Shown: positions 23,956 through 32,196 of the stretch, piece by piece
How the letters are laid out: each line of letters opens with the position of its first letter
Position numbering within the stretch: the first letter of the stretch is position 1
Source of the DNA: Saprospiraceae bacterium
GTDB lineage: Bacteria > Bacteroidota > Bacteroidia > Chitinophagales > Saprospiraceae
Reading direction: 5' to 3'
DNA length: 42,603 bases
Assembly (NCBI GenBank): GCA_025056735.1
Contig: JANWVR010000090.1
Span: forward strand, 1 to 42,603
Made by a program: the position numbers and the translations under genes
The notes under the pieces: model-generated
Told to the model about the DNA's origin: nothing
Seen by the model: only the letters and a program-made list of their open reading frames with translations
The model's database searches: none

Positions 23956-24549
23956 ATGCCCATCTACCGCTACTACGTCACCTATAAGCCCTACGGCATG
24001 CTCAGCCAGTTCACGCCTGACCAGCCCGGGCAGCACACACTGGCCGAGTTGAAGGCCGATTGGCCTAAAGACGTCTATCCCGTCGGGCGCTTAGATGCCG
24101 ACAGCGAGGGGCTGCTCCTGCTGACCAACGACCCGCGCCTCAACGCCCGCCTGCTGCGCCCCGAAGGCGGCCACGAGCGCGTCTATTGGGCGCAGGTAGA
24201 GGGCATCCCGACCGAAGAGGCGCTGGAAAGCCTGCGCCAGGGCGTTGTTATCCGTGTGAACGGAAAGCCCTACCGCACCCGCCCAGCGCGTGTGCGCCTG
24301 CTGGAGACACCGCCCCCGCTGCCCCCGCGCGACCCGCCCATTCGCTTCCGGCGGAGCGTCCCAGACCGGTGGATAGAAATCGCGCTCACCGAGGGCAAAA
24401 ACCGCCAGGTGCGGCGTATGTGTGCCGCCGTAGGCTTCCCCGTGCTCCGATTGGTGCGCGTGCAAATCGGGCCATTACGTCTGGGTGAAGGCGCCCTGTG
24501 CAACCTGATACCGGGAGAGGTGCGGGAAGTGGCGATGTTTTGGACGTGA
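23956..24549 (+). CDS. Pseudouridine synthase, RsuA/RluE family
   Basis: A 197-residue stand-alone catalytic domain without the S4 domain of RsuA. It starts YYVTYKPYGMLSQFTPD. The catalytic aspartate is Asp47 in VGRLDADSEGLLLLTND. The C-terminal motif EGKNRQVRRMCAAVGFPVLRLVRVQIG is complete. The lack of an S4 domain and the small size match RluE, which modifies U2457 of 23S rRNA; RluF/RsuA-like specificity cannot be excluded. It lies 99 bases after tsaB. Confidence 0.9.
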   Translation: MPIYRYYVTYKPYGMLSQFTPDQPGQHTLAELKADWPKDVYPVGRLDADSEGLLLLTNDPRLNARLLRPEGGHERVYWAQVEGIPTEEALESLRQGVVIRVNGKPYRTRPARVRLLETPPPLPPRDPPIRFRRSVPDRWIEIALTEGKNRQVRRMCAAVGFPVLRLVRVQIGPLRLGEGALCNLIPGEVREVAMFWT

Positions 24550-24724
24550 AAAAAGCGACGAAGAGCACGTATGGCAAGGAAAAATATGTAACCGGTCGCA
24601 GAGAGATGCGGAGCGCTTTTGAAGGGTTTTTTCTTGAAAAGGGAGTACTCTGCGGTTAGTTTGGCGAGTTCTCGGTACTCTTTGTGGTCTCGCAGGTTAA
24701 TTTTAAAATCGCTTCAAGGCTCAA

Positions 24725-25282
24725 TCAAGCCTGCTTTGCTTTTGCTTCTTCAAAAGCCCGAATCAGTTCGTGCATATTAGTAGAAGGATTGTTGTAAAGC
24801 GTCAAGGCGCTGGCGCGTTTGCAAGCATCCTCGCAGTATTCTTTTAATCTCTTCTTTAGCTTCTCATCCAGCATTCCTTTTGAGTATTTGGTTCCATTTC
24901 GATGACTAAGCTGCCTGATGCACTCCTCCTCGCTGATACGAGCCGCCTGATCCTGGTAGTGCAGTAAGAACCACAATTCGATGGAAGGATTGGAGGCAAT
25001 AAGCATAGCGTGACGAATCCGGGTTAACTGTTCCAAAATTTCGGGTACGTCAGCATCGTACATCAGGAAATCTCGATCTTTAGAATGTGTGGGTTTGCCT
25101 CTTTTGTAGGCTTGTATGTACCGCTTGCTGATGTGGCTGCCAGATACTTTAGCAACCACCTCTATGGGCAGCCGATACTCGGCGCGTAACCAAAGCGCAT
25201 AAGCCTCTTCGGTTTCTCCCTCGCAGAAAATCCAGAAATGCGGGTTGATCTTTTTCCTCTTTGGTGGCCTTCGTTTACTCAT
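24725..25282 (-). CDS. rloB: RloB-family Toprim protein, second gene of a defence-type pair
   Basis: A 185-residue protein of the RloB family. It begins with a basic segment MSKRRPPKRKK and shows the Toprim-like acidic motifs: Glu in FCEGETEEAYALWL, the YDAD strand, and the family signature SNPSIELWFLLHY. It overlaps the upstream AAA gene by 8 bases. RloA/RloB were first named in Campylobacter restriction loci, and RloB-type proteins pair with AAA ATPases in abortive-infection systems (AbiL-like), recalling the AAA-plus-Toprim layout of PARIS. The Toprim protein is expected to be the nuclease effector. Composition is more AT-rich than the neighbours. Confidence 0.87.
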   Translation of the reverse strand: MSKRRPPKRKKINPHFWIFCEGETEEAYALWLRAEYRLPIEVVAKVSGSHISKRYIQAYKRGKPTHSKDRDFLMYDADVPEILEQLTRIRHAMLIASNPSIELWFLLHYQDQAARISEEECIRQLSHRNGTKYSKGMLDEKLKKRLKEYCEDACKRASALTLYNNPSTNMHELIRAFEEAKAKQA

Positions 25283-26531
25283 GTAGAAGATCTCGTAAGC
25301 GAGTCAACGAGTCGTTCAATATCGGCACAGCGTCGAATCGGCCTTGCAAATAGGCTTTTTCTAAGTCCATAGTGTCGCGGAAGTCGCTGTAATCGTACAG
25401 CGAATACAGGTCTGTAGCGCCGTCTGGCCTCTTATTGGTGAACCAGATCTGGTCTTTACGAAACTTTTTCAGGCTTAGAAACGCTGTGTTGTGCGTGGTG
25501 CAAAGCAGCTGCGCCCGCTCGCTGGCGCGGAAGAGGTTGAAGATGTAATCCAGAATTTTCGGGTGCAGGCTTTCCTCAATTTCATCAATCAGGAGCACTT
25601 TATTGTTTTTCACCACGTCCAGCAAAGTGAGTAAGATGAAAAACAGCTTAATAGTTCCCTGCGACTCTTCCGTGATGAAGTCGAAGGGCATGCCGGGGTG
25701 GCTTCGGTGATAGCTTTTTATCTGTAATTGGTCCAGCACCACATCCTCTACTCGCGCGGTCATGTTGGTCAGGTCGGCGTGTATGTTTTTGCCTGGCGTT
25801 TGCAGCACTTTGATCCTCACATCTTCGATATCACTGTCGGCAATTTTCAGCGCCTCTAAAATCCGCCCCTTGTTTTCTTTGAACATCTGTTCTGCAGAGG
25901 AAGCATCCAGGGCGAGGTAACTTAAGATAAACGAGCGGTGGAAATAATGGAAGATGTTTTTGGCCATCTCTCGGTCCATCTGGCTTGCACGAGAGATGTA
26001 TAGCGTTTTATCCGAGGTATTCTCGGCCACATCCCACGGGCGCTTGATCACCTCCGTAAAGGTGTATTTTTCTTTTTTGGTCTTACCGCGCCGCTCGTCG
26101 CGCGTGAAGATTTCCTTGACGCGACCTTTGGGGTAATAGTGCAACGACTCCGTGAGGATGCGCTCGCGGGTCAGCGAGAAGGTATACTCGTATTCTACGT
26201 CCTCGATGGCAAAACGAATAGCGTAATGACTGGGCCTCTGCGGATAACCGTCGAACTTGAATGGCTGGAAATGGAAGGTCGTGTTCTCATTGTGATTGTG
26301 CGACTCCAACACCATGGCGTGGCAAAAGCGAATAGCGCGAATGATATTGCTCTTACCTGAAGCGTTAGCGCCGTAGATGACGATGGTTTTCAGCAATTCT
26401 GTTTTGCCAAGGGCAAAGACATTATCTCGCAAAGCCCGCGCTTGTTCCGAACGCAGGTTGCCCGCTCGGAAGTCCAGCGTTATTTCACCCTTAATGGAGA
26501 AAAAGTTACTAAGACGGATTTCTAAGACCAT
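25275..26531 (-). CDS. AAA15-type ATPase, RloA/AbiLi-like defence sensor
   Basis: The ATG at 26531 gives 418 residues beginning MVLEIRLSNFFSIKG, the standard start of this SMC-like ATPase group; the frame extends further upstream without family features. Walker A is GANASGKS (54-61), the signature is EESQGTIKLF, Walker B is LLIDEIEES with Asp316 and Glu317, and a CTTHNT H-loop follows. It is encoded directly before rloB with overlapping frames. In such pairs the ATPase likely senses infection and holds or releases the Toprim partner; this role is inferred from PARIS and AbiL. A good -7 box lies 29 bases before the start. Confidence 0.87.
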   Translation of the reverse strand: MVLEIRLSNFFSIKGEITLDFRAGNLRSEQARALRDNVFALGKTELLKTIVIYGANASGKSNIIRAIRFCHAMVLESHNHNENTTFHFQPFKFDGYPQRPSHYAIRFAIEDVEYEYTFSLTRERILTESLHYYPKGRVKEIFTRDERRGKTKKEKYTFTEVIKRPWDVAENTSDKTLYISRASQMDREMAKNIFHYFHRSFILSYLALDASSAEQMFKENKGRILEALKIADSDIEDVRIKVLQTPGKNIHADLTNMTARVEDVVLDQLQIKSYHRSHPGMPFDFITEESQGTIKLFFILLTLLDVVKNNKVLLIDEIEESLHPKILDYIFNLFRASERAQLLCTTHNTAFLSLKKFRKDQIWFTNKRPDGATDLYSLYDYSDFRDTMDLEKAYLQGRFDAVPILNDSLTRLRDLLHE

Positions 26532-26559
26532 TTTAGGCGTCTTTTGTGAAAGTTTTTTG

Positions 26560-26567
26560 CAAATATA
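26560..26567 (-). promoter_or_regulatory. -7 box of the AAA/rloB operon
   Basis: On the minus strand this reads TATATTTG, an exact TAnnTTTG match, inside a strongly AT-rich stretch 29 bases before the ATG at 26531. No good TTTG is seen at -33. Confidence 0.55.
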
Positions 26568-26803
26568 CGCGAATTTTTCAATAATCCACCTTTTTATTAA
26601 ATGCTGCAACAGCGTATAGCCGGGCAGGCGTTTTCCCGTCCGGTTTTCGCATCTTGAGTCGCTGAATTCGCCAAAAGAAGTTTTCCTGCATGCCAAAAAC
26701 GGCTCGCCCAGGCTCCTGCGTAAGTGGCATTTAAGGCGTTTTTCCCGCCTTAATGGCGGGAGTGTTAGCGAAGACTTAACCTCCCTCTCTCACTGTGCCC
26801 ATA
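26568..26803. other. Divergent intergenic region with two mutually exclusive hairpins
   Basis: About 240 bases without a gene. At 26731-26760 two inverted repeats share a strand: TTAAGGCG (26731-26738) pairs with CGCCTTAA (26746-26753), and CCCGCC (26744-26749) pairs with GGCGGG (26755-26760). Only one can form at a time. They lie upstream of the phosphatase -7 box, so as DNA they could be an operator. Confidence 0.5.
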
Positions 26804-26811
26804 TACCTTTG
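26804..26811 (+). promoter_or_regulatory. -7 box of the PafA-like phosphatase gene
   Basis: TACCTTTG is an exact TAnnTTTG match, 32 bases before the ATG. The -33 region is a CT-rich tract without TTTG. I see no Pho box. Confidence 0.5.
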
Positions 26812-26843
26812 CTTTCATTCTTTTATTAAAATCAACAACAGCT

Positions 26844-28517
26844 ATGAAACGACTCTGGATGTGGGCAGCCGCCTGTTGCCTGTTGGCCATAGCGCCGCTA
26901 AATGCGCAGGAAATACTCGAACGCCCGCGCTTGGTGGTAGGCATTGTGGTGGACCAGATGCGCTACGACTACCTCTACCGCTATTACGATGCCTACGGCC
27001 CAGACGGCTTCAAGCGCCTGTTGCGCGAGGGCTTCTCCTGCGAGAACACCTTATACAACTACTGGCCCACTTACACAGGCCCGGGACACGCAGCTATCTA
27101 CACCGGCACGACGCCTAACCTCAACGGCATCATTGCTAACGAGTGGTACGACCGCCAGTGGGGGCGGAGGCGCTATGTAACTACCGACACCACGGTGAAC
27201 GCCGTAGGTACCCGCAAACCGGAAGACAAGAGCGGCCGCCATTCGCCCCGTGTGTTGCTGAGCAGCACCATCTCCGACGAGTTGCGATTGGGCTTTGCCA
27301 TGAAATCCAAGGTCGTCGGCATCTGCCTCAAAGACCGCGGCAGCATCCTGCCTGCCGGGCACTTCCCCGACGCCTGCTATTGGTTCGACGACCGGACGGG
27401 CAACTGGATTACCTCCACCTATTATACTCAGCAACTGCCCGACTGGGTCGCCGCCTTTAACCGCCTGGAAAAGGCGCGGCAGTACTTAGACGGCGTGTGG
27501 GACAAGCTACACCAGCGCCCTTACCGCGAGAGCTTCGAGAACTGGCGCAAATACGCCGGCGGCAACTATCCCCCAATGGCCTTAGTGCAGCCGGGCGGCT
27601 TCCCCTACAACCTGCGCTATTGGCGCGATAGCCTTTACCAAAACTACGGCTACGGCTTGTTGCGATTTGTGCCCGAAGGCAACACCATCACGGTGGACTT
27701 TGCCATCAGCGCCATTGAAAAAATGGAACTGGGCCGGGATGAATACCCCGATATGCTGTGCCTGAGCTTCTCTACGCCTGACTACTGCGGCCACCAGTTC
27801 GGCATTCACGCCGAAGAGGTACAAGATGTTTACCTGCGACTCGACTTGGAAATCGCCCGCCTGCTCAAGTTTCTGGACGAACAACTGGGCAAAGACAACG
27901 TGCTGGTCTTCCTCACTGCTGACCACGGCGCTGCGGAAACGCCCCGGCACTTGCAAGACTTGATGGCGCCAGCAGGTGTGTTTCCAGAAAGCAAACTCAA
28001 GGACACGCTGAATGCGCGTCTGCAGCGGGCTTTCGGTGTAAAGAAAGAGTTCGTACTGGCTACGTACAACCAGCAGCTCTGGTTTAACCGTCGAGAGCTG
28101 AGCCCTAAAAGTTTGCAAACTGCCATGGAGATAGCGAAAGCCTATCTGCGCGAGCAGCCGGGTGTGTATGACGCGCTGACGGTCGAGGAGATCATGCGCC
28201 TGCCAGCTGAGTATCCATTTGTAGCCGAAACGCGGCGCGGCTTGCATCCGCACCGGTCGGGCGATCTGGTTTTCTTCTTAGAGCCGGGCTGGCATTCCGA
28301 CGACGAGTATTTCGGCCAGGGCGGCACCACCCACGGCTCGCCCTATCCTTACGACACGCATGTGCCGCTCCTGTGGTACGGCTGGAAGATAAAGCCCGGT
28401 CAGACGGTCGAAGCGGTAAGCATCACCGACATTGCGCCTACGCTTGCCGCCCTACTGCGCATCATGCGGCCTAACGGCTGCACCGGCAAGGTTATCGAAG
28501 ACCTGTGGGACGACTAA
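26844..28517 (+). CDS. pafA: PafA-like alkaline phosphatase
   Basis: A 557-residue exported phosphatase with signal peptide MKRLWMWAAACCLLAIAPLNAQ. Asp in VVDQMRYDYL binds zinc. Thr78 in PTYTGPGHA is the nucleophile and Asn99 in IIANEWYD lies 21 residues later, the same spacing as Thr79/Asn100 of PafA. The KDR motif in ICLKDRGSILPAGH supplies the Lys/Arg pair that favours phosphate monoesters. Later metal ligands are in FSTPDYCGHQFG, TADHGA and GGTTHGSPYPYDTHVP. In Bacteroidota PafA releases phosphate from diverse organic esters in the periplasm. The stop codon overlaps the stop of the convergent helicase gene. Confidence 0.92.
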   Translation: MKRLWMWAAACCLLAIAPLNAQEILERPRLVVGIVVDQMRYDYLYRYYDAYGPDGFKRLLREGFSCENTLYNYWPTYTGPGHAAIYTGTTPNLNGIIANEWYDRQWGRRRYVTTDTTVNAVGTRKPEDKSGRHSPRVLLSSTISDELRLGFAMKSKVVGICLKDRGSILPAGHFPDACYWFDDRTGNWITSTYYTQQLPDWVAAFNRLEKARQYLDGVWDKLHQRPYRESFENWRKYAGGNYPPMALVQPGGFPYNLRYWRDSLYQNYGYGLLRFVPEGNTITVDFAISAIEKMELGRDEYPDMLCLSFSTPDYCGHQFGIHAEEVQDVYLRLDLEIARLLKFLDEQLGKDNVLVFLTADHGAAETPRHLQDLMAPAGVFPESKLKDTLNARLQRAFGVKKEFVLATYNQQLWFNRRELSPKSLQTAMEIAKAYLREQPGVYDALTVEEIMRLPAEYPFVAETRRGLHPHRSGDLVFFLEPGWHSDDEYFGQGGTTHGSPYPYDTHVPLLWYGWKIKPGQTVEAVSITDIAPTLAALLRIMRPNGCTGKVIEDLWDD

Positions 28518-30820
28518 TCGAGCACCATCAACTTAGCAAAGCGCAACACTAAGCGGCGCTCCGGGATTTCGTCGCCCTGAAAGGCGATAGACGCCACGCG
28601 GTTTTCGCGCGCGCCTTCGACGCTTCTGACGACGCCCTCGCCGAACTTGAGGTGGCGCACGCGCACGCCCGGCGCCACAGCCTCCGGCGGCGAAGGCTTA
28701 AAGTCGGCAGGCGGCGCCGTCGGCTGGGTGCGGCTCTGGTGAGGCTGCGGCGAGCTAAAGTTACCCGATACGCTGGCCCGCGAGGCAGCAGGGCTGGCCA
28801 CGCGAGAGATCGGTTCGGCAGACGCCCGGCGCGAGCCAATGCCGCCGAGGTTTTCGTAGTGCTCGCGGTCAATCTCGCCCAGAAAACGCGAGGGCGCGCT
28901 TTCGGCTAAGCGACCGTTGCGGTAGCGCACGCCGGCGAAGGAGATCGTGAGCAACTCCTTGGCGCGCGTTACGGCCACGTAAAAGAGCCGGCGCTCTTCG
29001 TCTAAGCCACCAGGGTTTTCTAAGGCAAAAAAGGAAGGAAAAAGCATCTCCTCCATGCCGGTGATGAACACGCTGCGGAACTCCAGCCCTTTGGCTGCAT
29101 GGGCGCTCATCAGGGTGATATAGTCGGGGCTGTCGCTGGCCATGTCGGCGTCGGTCAGCAGGGTAACCGTTTGCAAATAGGCGGCCAAGGAGGCATCGGG
29201 CGTTTCGCCGCTTTCTTCGTTCAGCGGCAGTTTAGAAGCGTTGTCGGTGAATTCGCTGATGGCGTCTAAAACGGCGTTGGCGTTTTGCAGGCGGCTGAGG
29301 CCCTCTTCGGTGCCGCGTTCGCTTTTGAGCTCGTCCAGCAGGCCCGATTGGCGGTAAATATCGGAGGCCAGCTGGTAGGCCGACTCTTTGTGGGCGCGGC
29401 GTTGCCAGCTCTCGACCAATGCGCGGAAGTTGAGCACAGCTTTGCGAGCGCGTTCGGGCAGGTCGGCGGTGAGCATGGCATCCCACAAAGGTTGGTTGTT
29501 GGCGGCAGCGTGCTGACGGATTTTGGTCAAGGTAGCGTCGCTGATGCCGCGGGCGGGATAGTTGATGATGCGCGCCAGCGCTTCTTCGTCGTACGGGTTG
29601 ACCGTCAGACGCAGGTAGGCCAGCAGGTCTTTAACCTCTTTGCGCTGATAGAACGACAGGCCGCCGAAGACGCGATAGGGCAGGTTTTGGCGGCGTAGCT
29701 GCTCTTCAAATTTGCGGCTTTGGGCGTTGGTGCGGTACAGGATGGCAATATCGCCGTTGCGCAGGTGGAGGCGGTTTTTTTGTTCTACGATAAGGTCAAC
29801 CACCCGGCGCGCTTCGTCGTCGTCGGTCATGCAGCGTAGCAGCCGGATTTTGTGACTGTCGCTGCGGGCTGTCCAGATTTTTTTGGGCAATTGCCGGGAG
29901 TTGTGTGCAATGATTTCGTTGGCAGCGGCCACAATGTGTGCGGTGCTGCGGTAGTTTTGCTCCAATTTGAAGGTTTTCAGCTGCGGAAAATCCTTGCTGA
30001 AGTCCAGGATGTTATCAATGGTAGCACCGCGAAAGGCGTAGATGCTTTGGGCGTCGTCGCCGACGGCGAAGAGGTTTTCCGGGCTGCCTGGGTACTTGGC
30101 CAACAGGTGCAGGATGGCGTACTGGAGGAAGTTGGTGTCCTGGAATTCGTCCACATGCAGGTACCGGAAGCGCTCGCGATATTTGTCGGCCACATCAGGG
30201 TGGTTGCGCAGCAGGTGGTGCATTTGCAGCAGCAGGTCGTCGAAATCCATGGCGCCAGCGCGTTTGCAGCGGGTTACGTAGCGCTCGTAGATGTCGGCCG
30301 TAAAGGGCCGGCGCGCCTGGCGGTCTTGCTCCATCATCTGGTCGTTGGCGCGGTAGAGCGGCGGGGTCAGCAGGTTGCTTTTGGCCAACGAAATGCGCGA
30401 GCGTATAGCATTGGGGTTGTACTGCTGCGGGTCGAGGCTCATTTCTTTGATGATGCTGCGCAGCAGGCTAACGGTATCGTCGGTGTCGTAGATGGAAAAA
30501 CTGGAAGGGTAACCGATCTTGCCGGCCTCGGCGCGCAGAATGCGGGCAAAAATGGAGTGAAAGGTACCGGCCCACACGTAGCGTGCTCGAGGGCCGACGA
30601 CGCGCTCGATGCGCTCCGTCATCTCGCGGGCAGCCTTGTTGGTAAACGTCAGTGCCAACACGCGCCAGGGCTCTATGCCTTGCTCCAACACATAGGCGAC
30701 GCGATAGGTCAGCACGCGCGTTTTGCCCGAACCTGGGCCGGCAATGACCAGCACCGGGCCTTCGATGGTAGTTACGGCTGCGCGTTGTACGTCGTTGAGT
30801 TCGTCTAAGTAATGCGCCAT
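28514..30820 (-). CDS. UvrD/PcrA-type ATP-dependent DNA helicase
   Basis: A 768-residue superfamily 1A 3'-5' helicase. Motif I is AGPGSGKTR (27-35), then ALTFTNKAAREM, AGTFHSIFARIL, VDEFQDTNFLQY, VGDDAQSIYAFRGA, LEQNYRST, ITLMSAHAAKGLEF and FYVAVTRAKELL. A C-terminal linker rich in Ser, Pro and Ala is followed by the PcrA-type Tudor-like segment GVRVRHLKFGEGVVRSVEG, which binds RNA polymerase in PcrA. It acts in nucleotide-excision and mismatch repair and in removing stalled polymerases. The ATG at 30820 matches the family start; an upstream in-frame start would add 12 residues. Confidence 0.95.
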   Translation of the reverse strand: MAHYLDELNDVQRAAVTTIEGPVLVIAGPGSGKTRVLTYRVAYVLEQGIEPWRVLALTFTNKAAREMTERIERVVGPRARYVWAGTFHSIFARILRAEAGKIGYPSSFSIYDTDDTVSLLRSIIKEMSLDPQQYNPNAIRSRISLAKSNLLTPPLYRANDQMMEQDRQARRPFTADIYERYVTRCKRAGAMDFDDLLLQMHHLLRNHPDVADKYRERFRYLHVDEFQDTNFLQYAILHLLAKYPGSPENLFAVGDDAQSIYAFRGATIDNILDFSKDFPQLKTFKLEQNYRSTAHIVAAANEIIAHNSRQLPKKIWTARSDSHKIRLLRCMTDDDEARRVVDLIVEQKNRLHLRNGDIAILYRTNAQSRKFEEQLRRQNLPYRVFGGLSFYQRKEVKDLLAYLRLTVNPYDEEALARIINYPARGISDATLTKIRQHAAANNQPLWDAMLTADLPERARKAVLNFRALVESWQRRAHKESAYQLASDIYRQSGLLDELKSERGTEEGLSRLQNANAVLDAISEFTDNASKLPLNEESGETPDASLAAYLQTVTLLTDADMASDSPDYITLMSAHAAKGLEFRSVFITGMEEMLFPSFFALENPGGLDEERRLFYVAVTRAKELLTISFAGVRYRNGRLAESAPSRFLGEIDREHYENLGGIGSRRASAEPISRVASPAASRASVSGNFSSPQPHQSRTQPTAPPADFKPSPPEAVAPGVRVRHLKFGEGVVRSVEGARENRVASIAFQGDEIPERRLVLRFAKLMVLD

Positions 30821-30875
30821 TAGAAGCAAAGATAAGGAACGGAAGCCTGAGTGCACGCCGTCAGAGATGTGGCGT

Positions 30876-31721
30876 TCACCACCGATAGAAAACCGCAGCG
30901 CTTATACCAGGGTTTTTGGGTACGTATTGCGCCCATAAGGCAGTGGCGCCAGAAACAACGATGCCCCATCGCGGCATCACCTGCCAGAGCACCTTACCGC
31001 CAGGAGATAGCCAGCCCTGGTTGTTTTCGTACAGCCCCGTGCGAGTCCGGGCGGGTTGCAACGGGCGGGAGTCGCTTTCAAAAGGTAAAACGATGTCTAA
31101 AAACGCAATAAACCAAAGCGGCCCAACGGAAAGGCCGGCTTCTGCTCCAGTGTTGAGGTAGTGGTTGCAGTTGTTGGTGCGGAGCGCTAAGCTGCTGTAA
31201 ACGAACCAGTACAGCCGGCCCGCGCTCTGACCTACACTGAGGGAGGGCTGCACCGTAAAGGCGTTGAAGCCGGTGCGCAAACCCGTATTCGGTTGATTTA
31301 AGACGCTGGGCAGGTCGAGCCTCAGCGCACCGCTGAGAACGAGTGGCCCGTTAGAGAGCTGGCGGCGCAACGCAAGCGAAATGTTGCCGAACCCGCTGAT
31401 CTGACCATCCTCGGTGGCTGAAATGAAAAGAGGCAGTTCCGGCGTTCGCCTACCGCGCTCGTGCATTCGCCAGGGCAACGACACGATAGCTGTAGTGCGC
31501 GCGTCAAGGCCGTACTCGCCGTAAAGCTGAAGGGTCTGCTCGGTTACATAGCGCACCAGGGGCAAATCGCTACCACTCCTTCCAAAGAGTTGGCGATAAG
31601 CGGGTATTGCGTGGTAGCCCATCTGAACGTAGCCGCTGTTGGCCGCCCGCACCCACGGACTTTGCGTGCGGGCGGAAGCAACAGTCAGAAGCCACAGGAG
31701 TGCAGAAAGCAAGTACCTCAT
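30876..31721 (-). CDS. Outer-membrane beta-barrel protein of unknown function
   Basis: 281 residues from ATG 31721, giving a signal peptide MRYLLSALLWLLTVASARTQS. The rest consists of amphipathic strands with many aromatic ends (LQLYGEYGLDARTTAIVSLPWRMHERG, GNISLALRRQLS, LVLSGALRLDLPS, GRLYWFVYSSLALR, WGIVVSGATALWAQYV), as in the MetA-pathway/transporter-like barrels of Bacteroidota. A TTG at 31730 overlapping the yajC stop is an alternative start. It is the third gene of an M16-like, yajC, barrel series on the minus strand. Confidence 0.72.
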   Translation of the reverse strand: MRYLLSALLWLLTVASARTQSPWVRAANSGYVQMGYHAIPAYRQLFGRSGSDLPLVRYVTEQTLQLYGEYGLDARTTAIVSLPWRMHERGRRTPELPLFISATEDGQISGFGNISLALRRQLSNGPLVLSGALRLDLPSVLNQPNTGLRTGFNAFTVQPSLSVGQSAGRLYWFVYSSLALRTNNCNHYLNTGAEAGLSVGPLWFIAFLDIVLPFESDSRPLQPARTRTGLYENNQGWLSPGGKVLWQVMPRWGIVVSGATALWAQYVPKNPGISAAVFYRW

Positions 31722-31726
31722 CTGCC

Positions 31727-32026
31727 TCAAGGCTTGAATTCGCCGGTGATGGTCTGCTTCAGCACACGAATGAACGTGCGCTCGTCAATGAGCAGACGCA
31801 CCACGTTGCCGTCAATCTTAGTTACCTTGCCGATGATGCCAGCGCTGGTAACGACTTCCATGCCCTCGCGCAGGCTGTCAATAAACTTTTGCTGCTCGCG
31901 CTGGCGCTTCACCTGAGGGCGAATGAGGAAAAACCAGAACACGATGATGATGAGCAGCGGGAAAAGCAGGCTAATGAAGGGATTGCCGCCGCCTTGCGGC
32001 GCCTGCAGTAGGATGTATGTTAGCAT
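31727..32026 (-). CDS. yajC: Sec translocon accessory subunit YajC
   Basis: A 99-residue protein from ATG 32026. One membrane helix (FISLLFPLLIIIVFWFFLI) is followed by the hallmark RPQVKRQREQQKFIDSLREGMEVVTSAGIIGKVTKIDGNVV. It associates with SecDF in protein export. secDF is not adjacent here. The leader region is occupied by five copies of a palindromic 25-base tandem repeat (32068-32184), so expression could be affected by that structure. It is followed at once by a beta-barrel gene. Confidence 0.95.
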   Translation of the reverse strand: MLTYILLQAPQGGGNPFISLLFPLLIIIVFWFFLIRPQVKRQREQQKFIDSLREGMEVVTSAGIIGKVTKIDGNVVRLLIDERTFIRVLKQTITGEFKP

Positions 32027-32067
32027 GGTGGTGGTTAATTTTTTTGTTGTGAGTGTTATGGATTTTT

Positions 32068-32184
32068 GGCCAAACAAGTTTGGCCGTTACTTTGCCAAAC
32101 AAGTTTGGCGGGTGCTGGGCCAAATAAATTTGGCCGTTACTGGGCCAAACAAGTTTGGCCGTTACATGCCAGGCAAGTTTGGCG
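32068..32184. repeat. Five 25-bp tandem repeats, each an 18-bp palindrome plus spacer
   Basis: Units begin near 32068, 32093, 32118, 32143 and 32167. The full palindrome is GGCCAAACAAGTTTGGCC (units 1 and 4), eight-base arms around AA. Unit 3 reads GGCCAAATAAATTTGGCC, where one arm base and its partner have both changed, keeping the symmetry. Unit 2 has shorter arms and unit 5 is degenerate. Spacers of about 7 bases resemble GTTACT or GGTGCT. The array fills the gap between the M16-like gene stop and yajC start. Confidence 0.93.
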
Positions 32185-32196
32185 AGTGCTGCGGAA

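Noticed and set aside
29852-30808. Plus-strand open frame of 318 codons
   Set aside because: It lies fully antisense to the UvrD/PcrA helicase, which has all helicase motifs. Long antisense frames are common in GC-rich genes, and the translation shows no domain.
32068-32184. CRISPR array
   Set aside because: The units are palindromic and the spacers are only about 7 bases and similar to one another; no cas genes are present.
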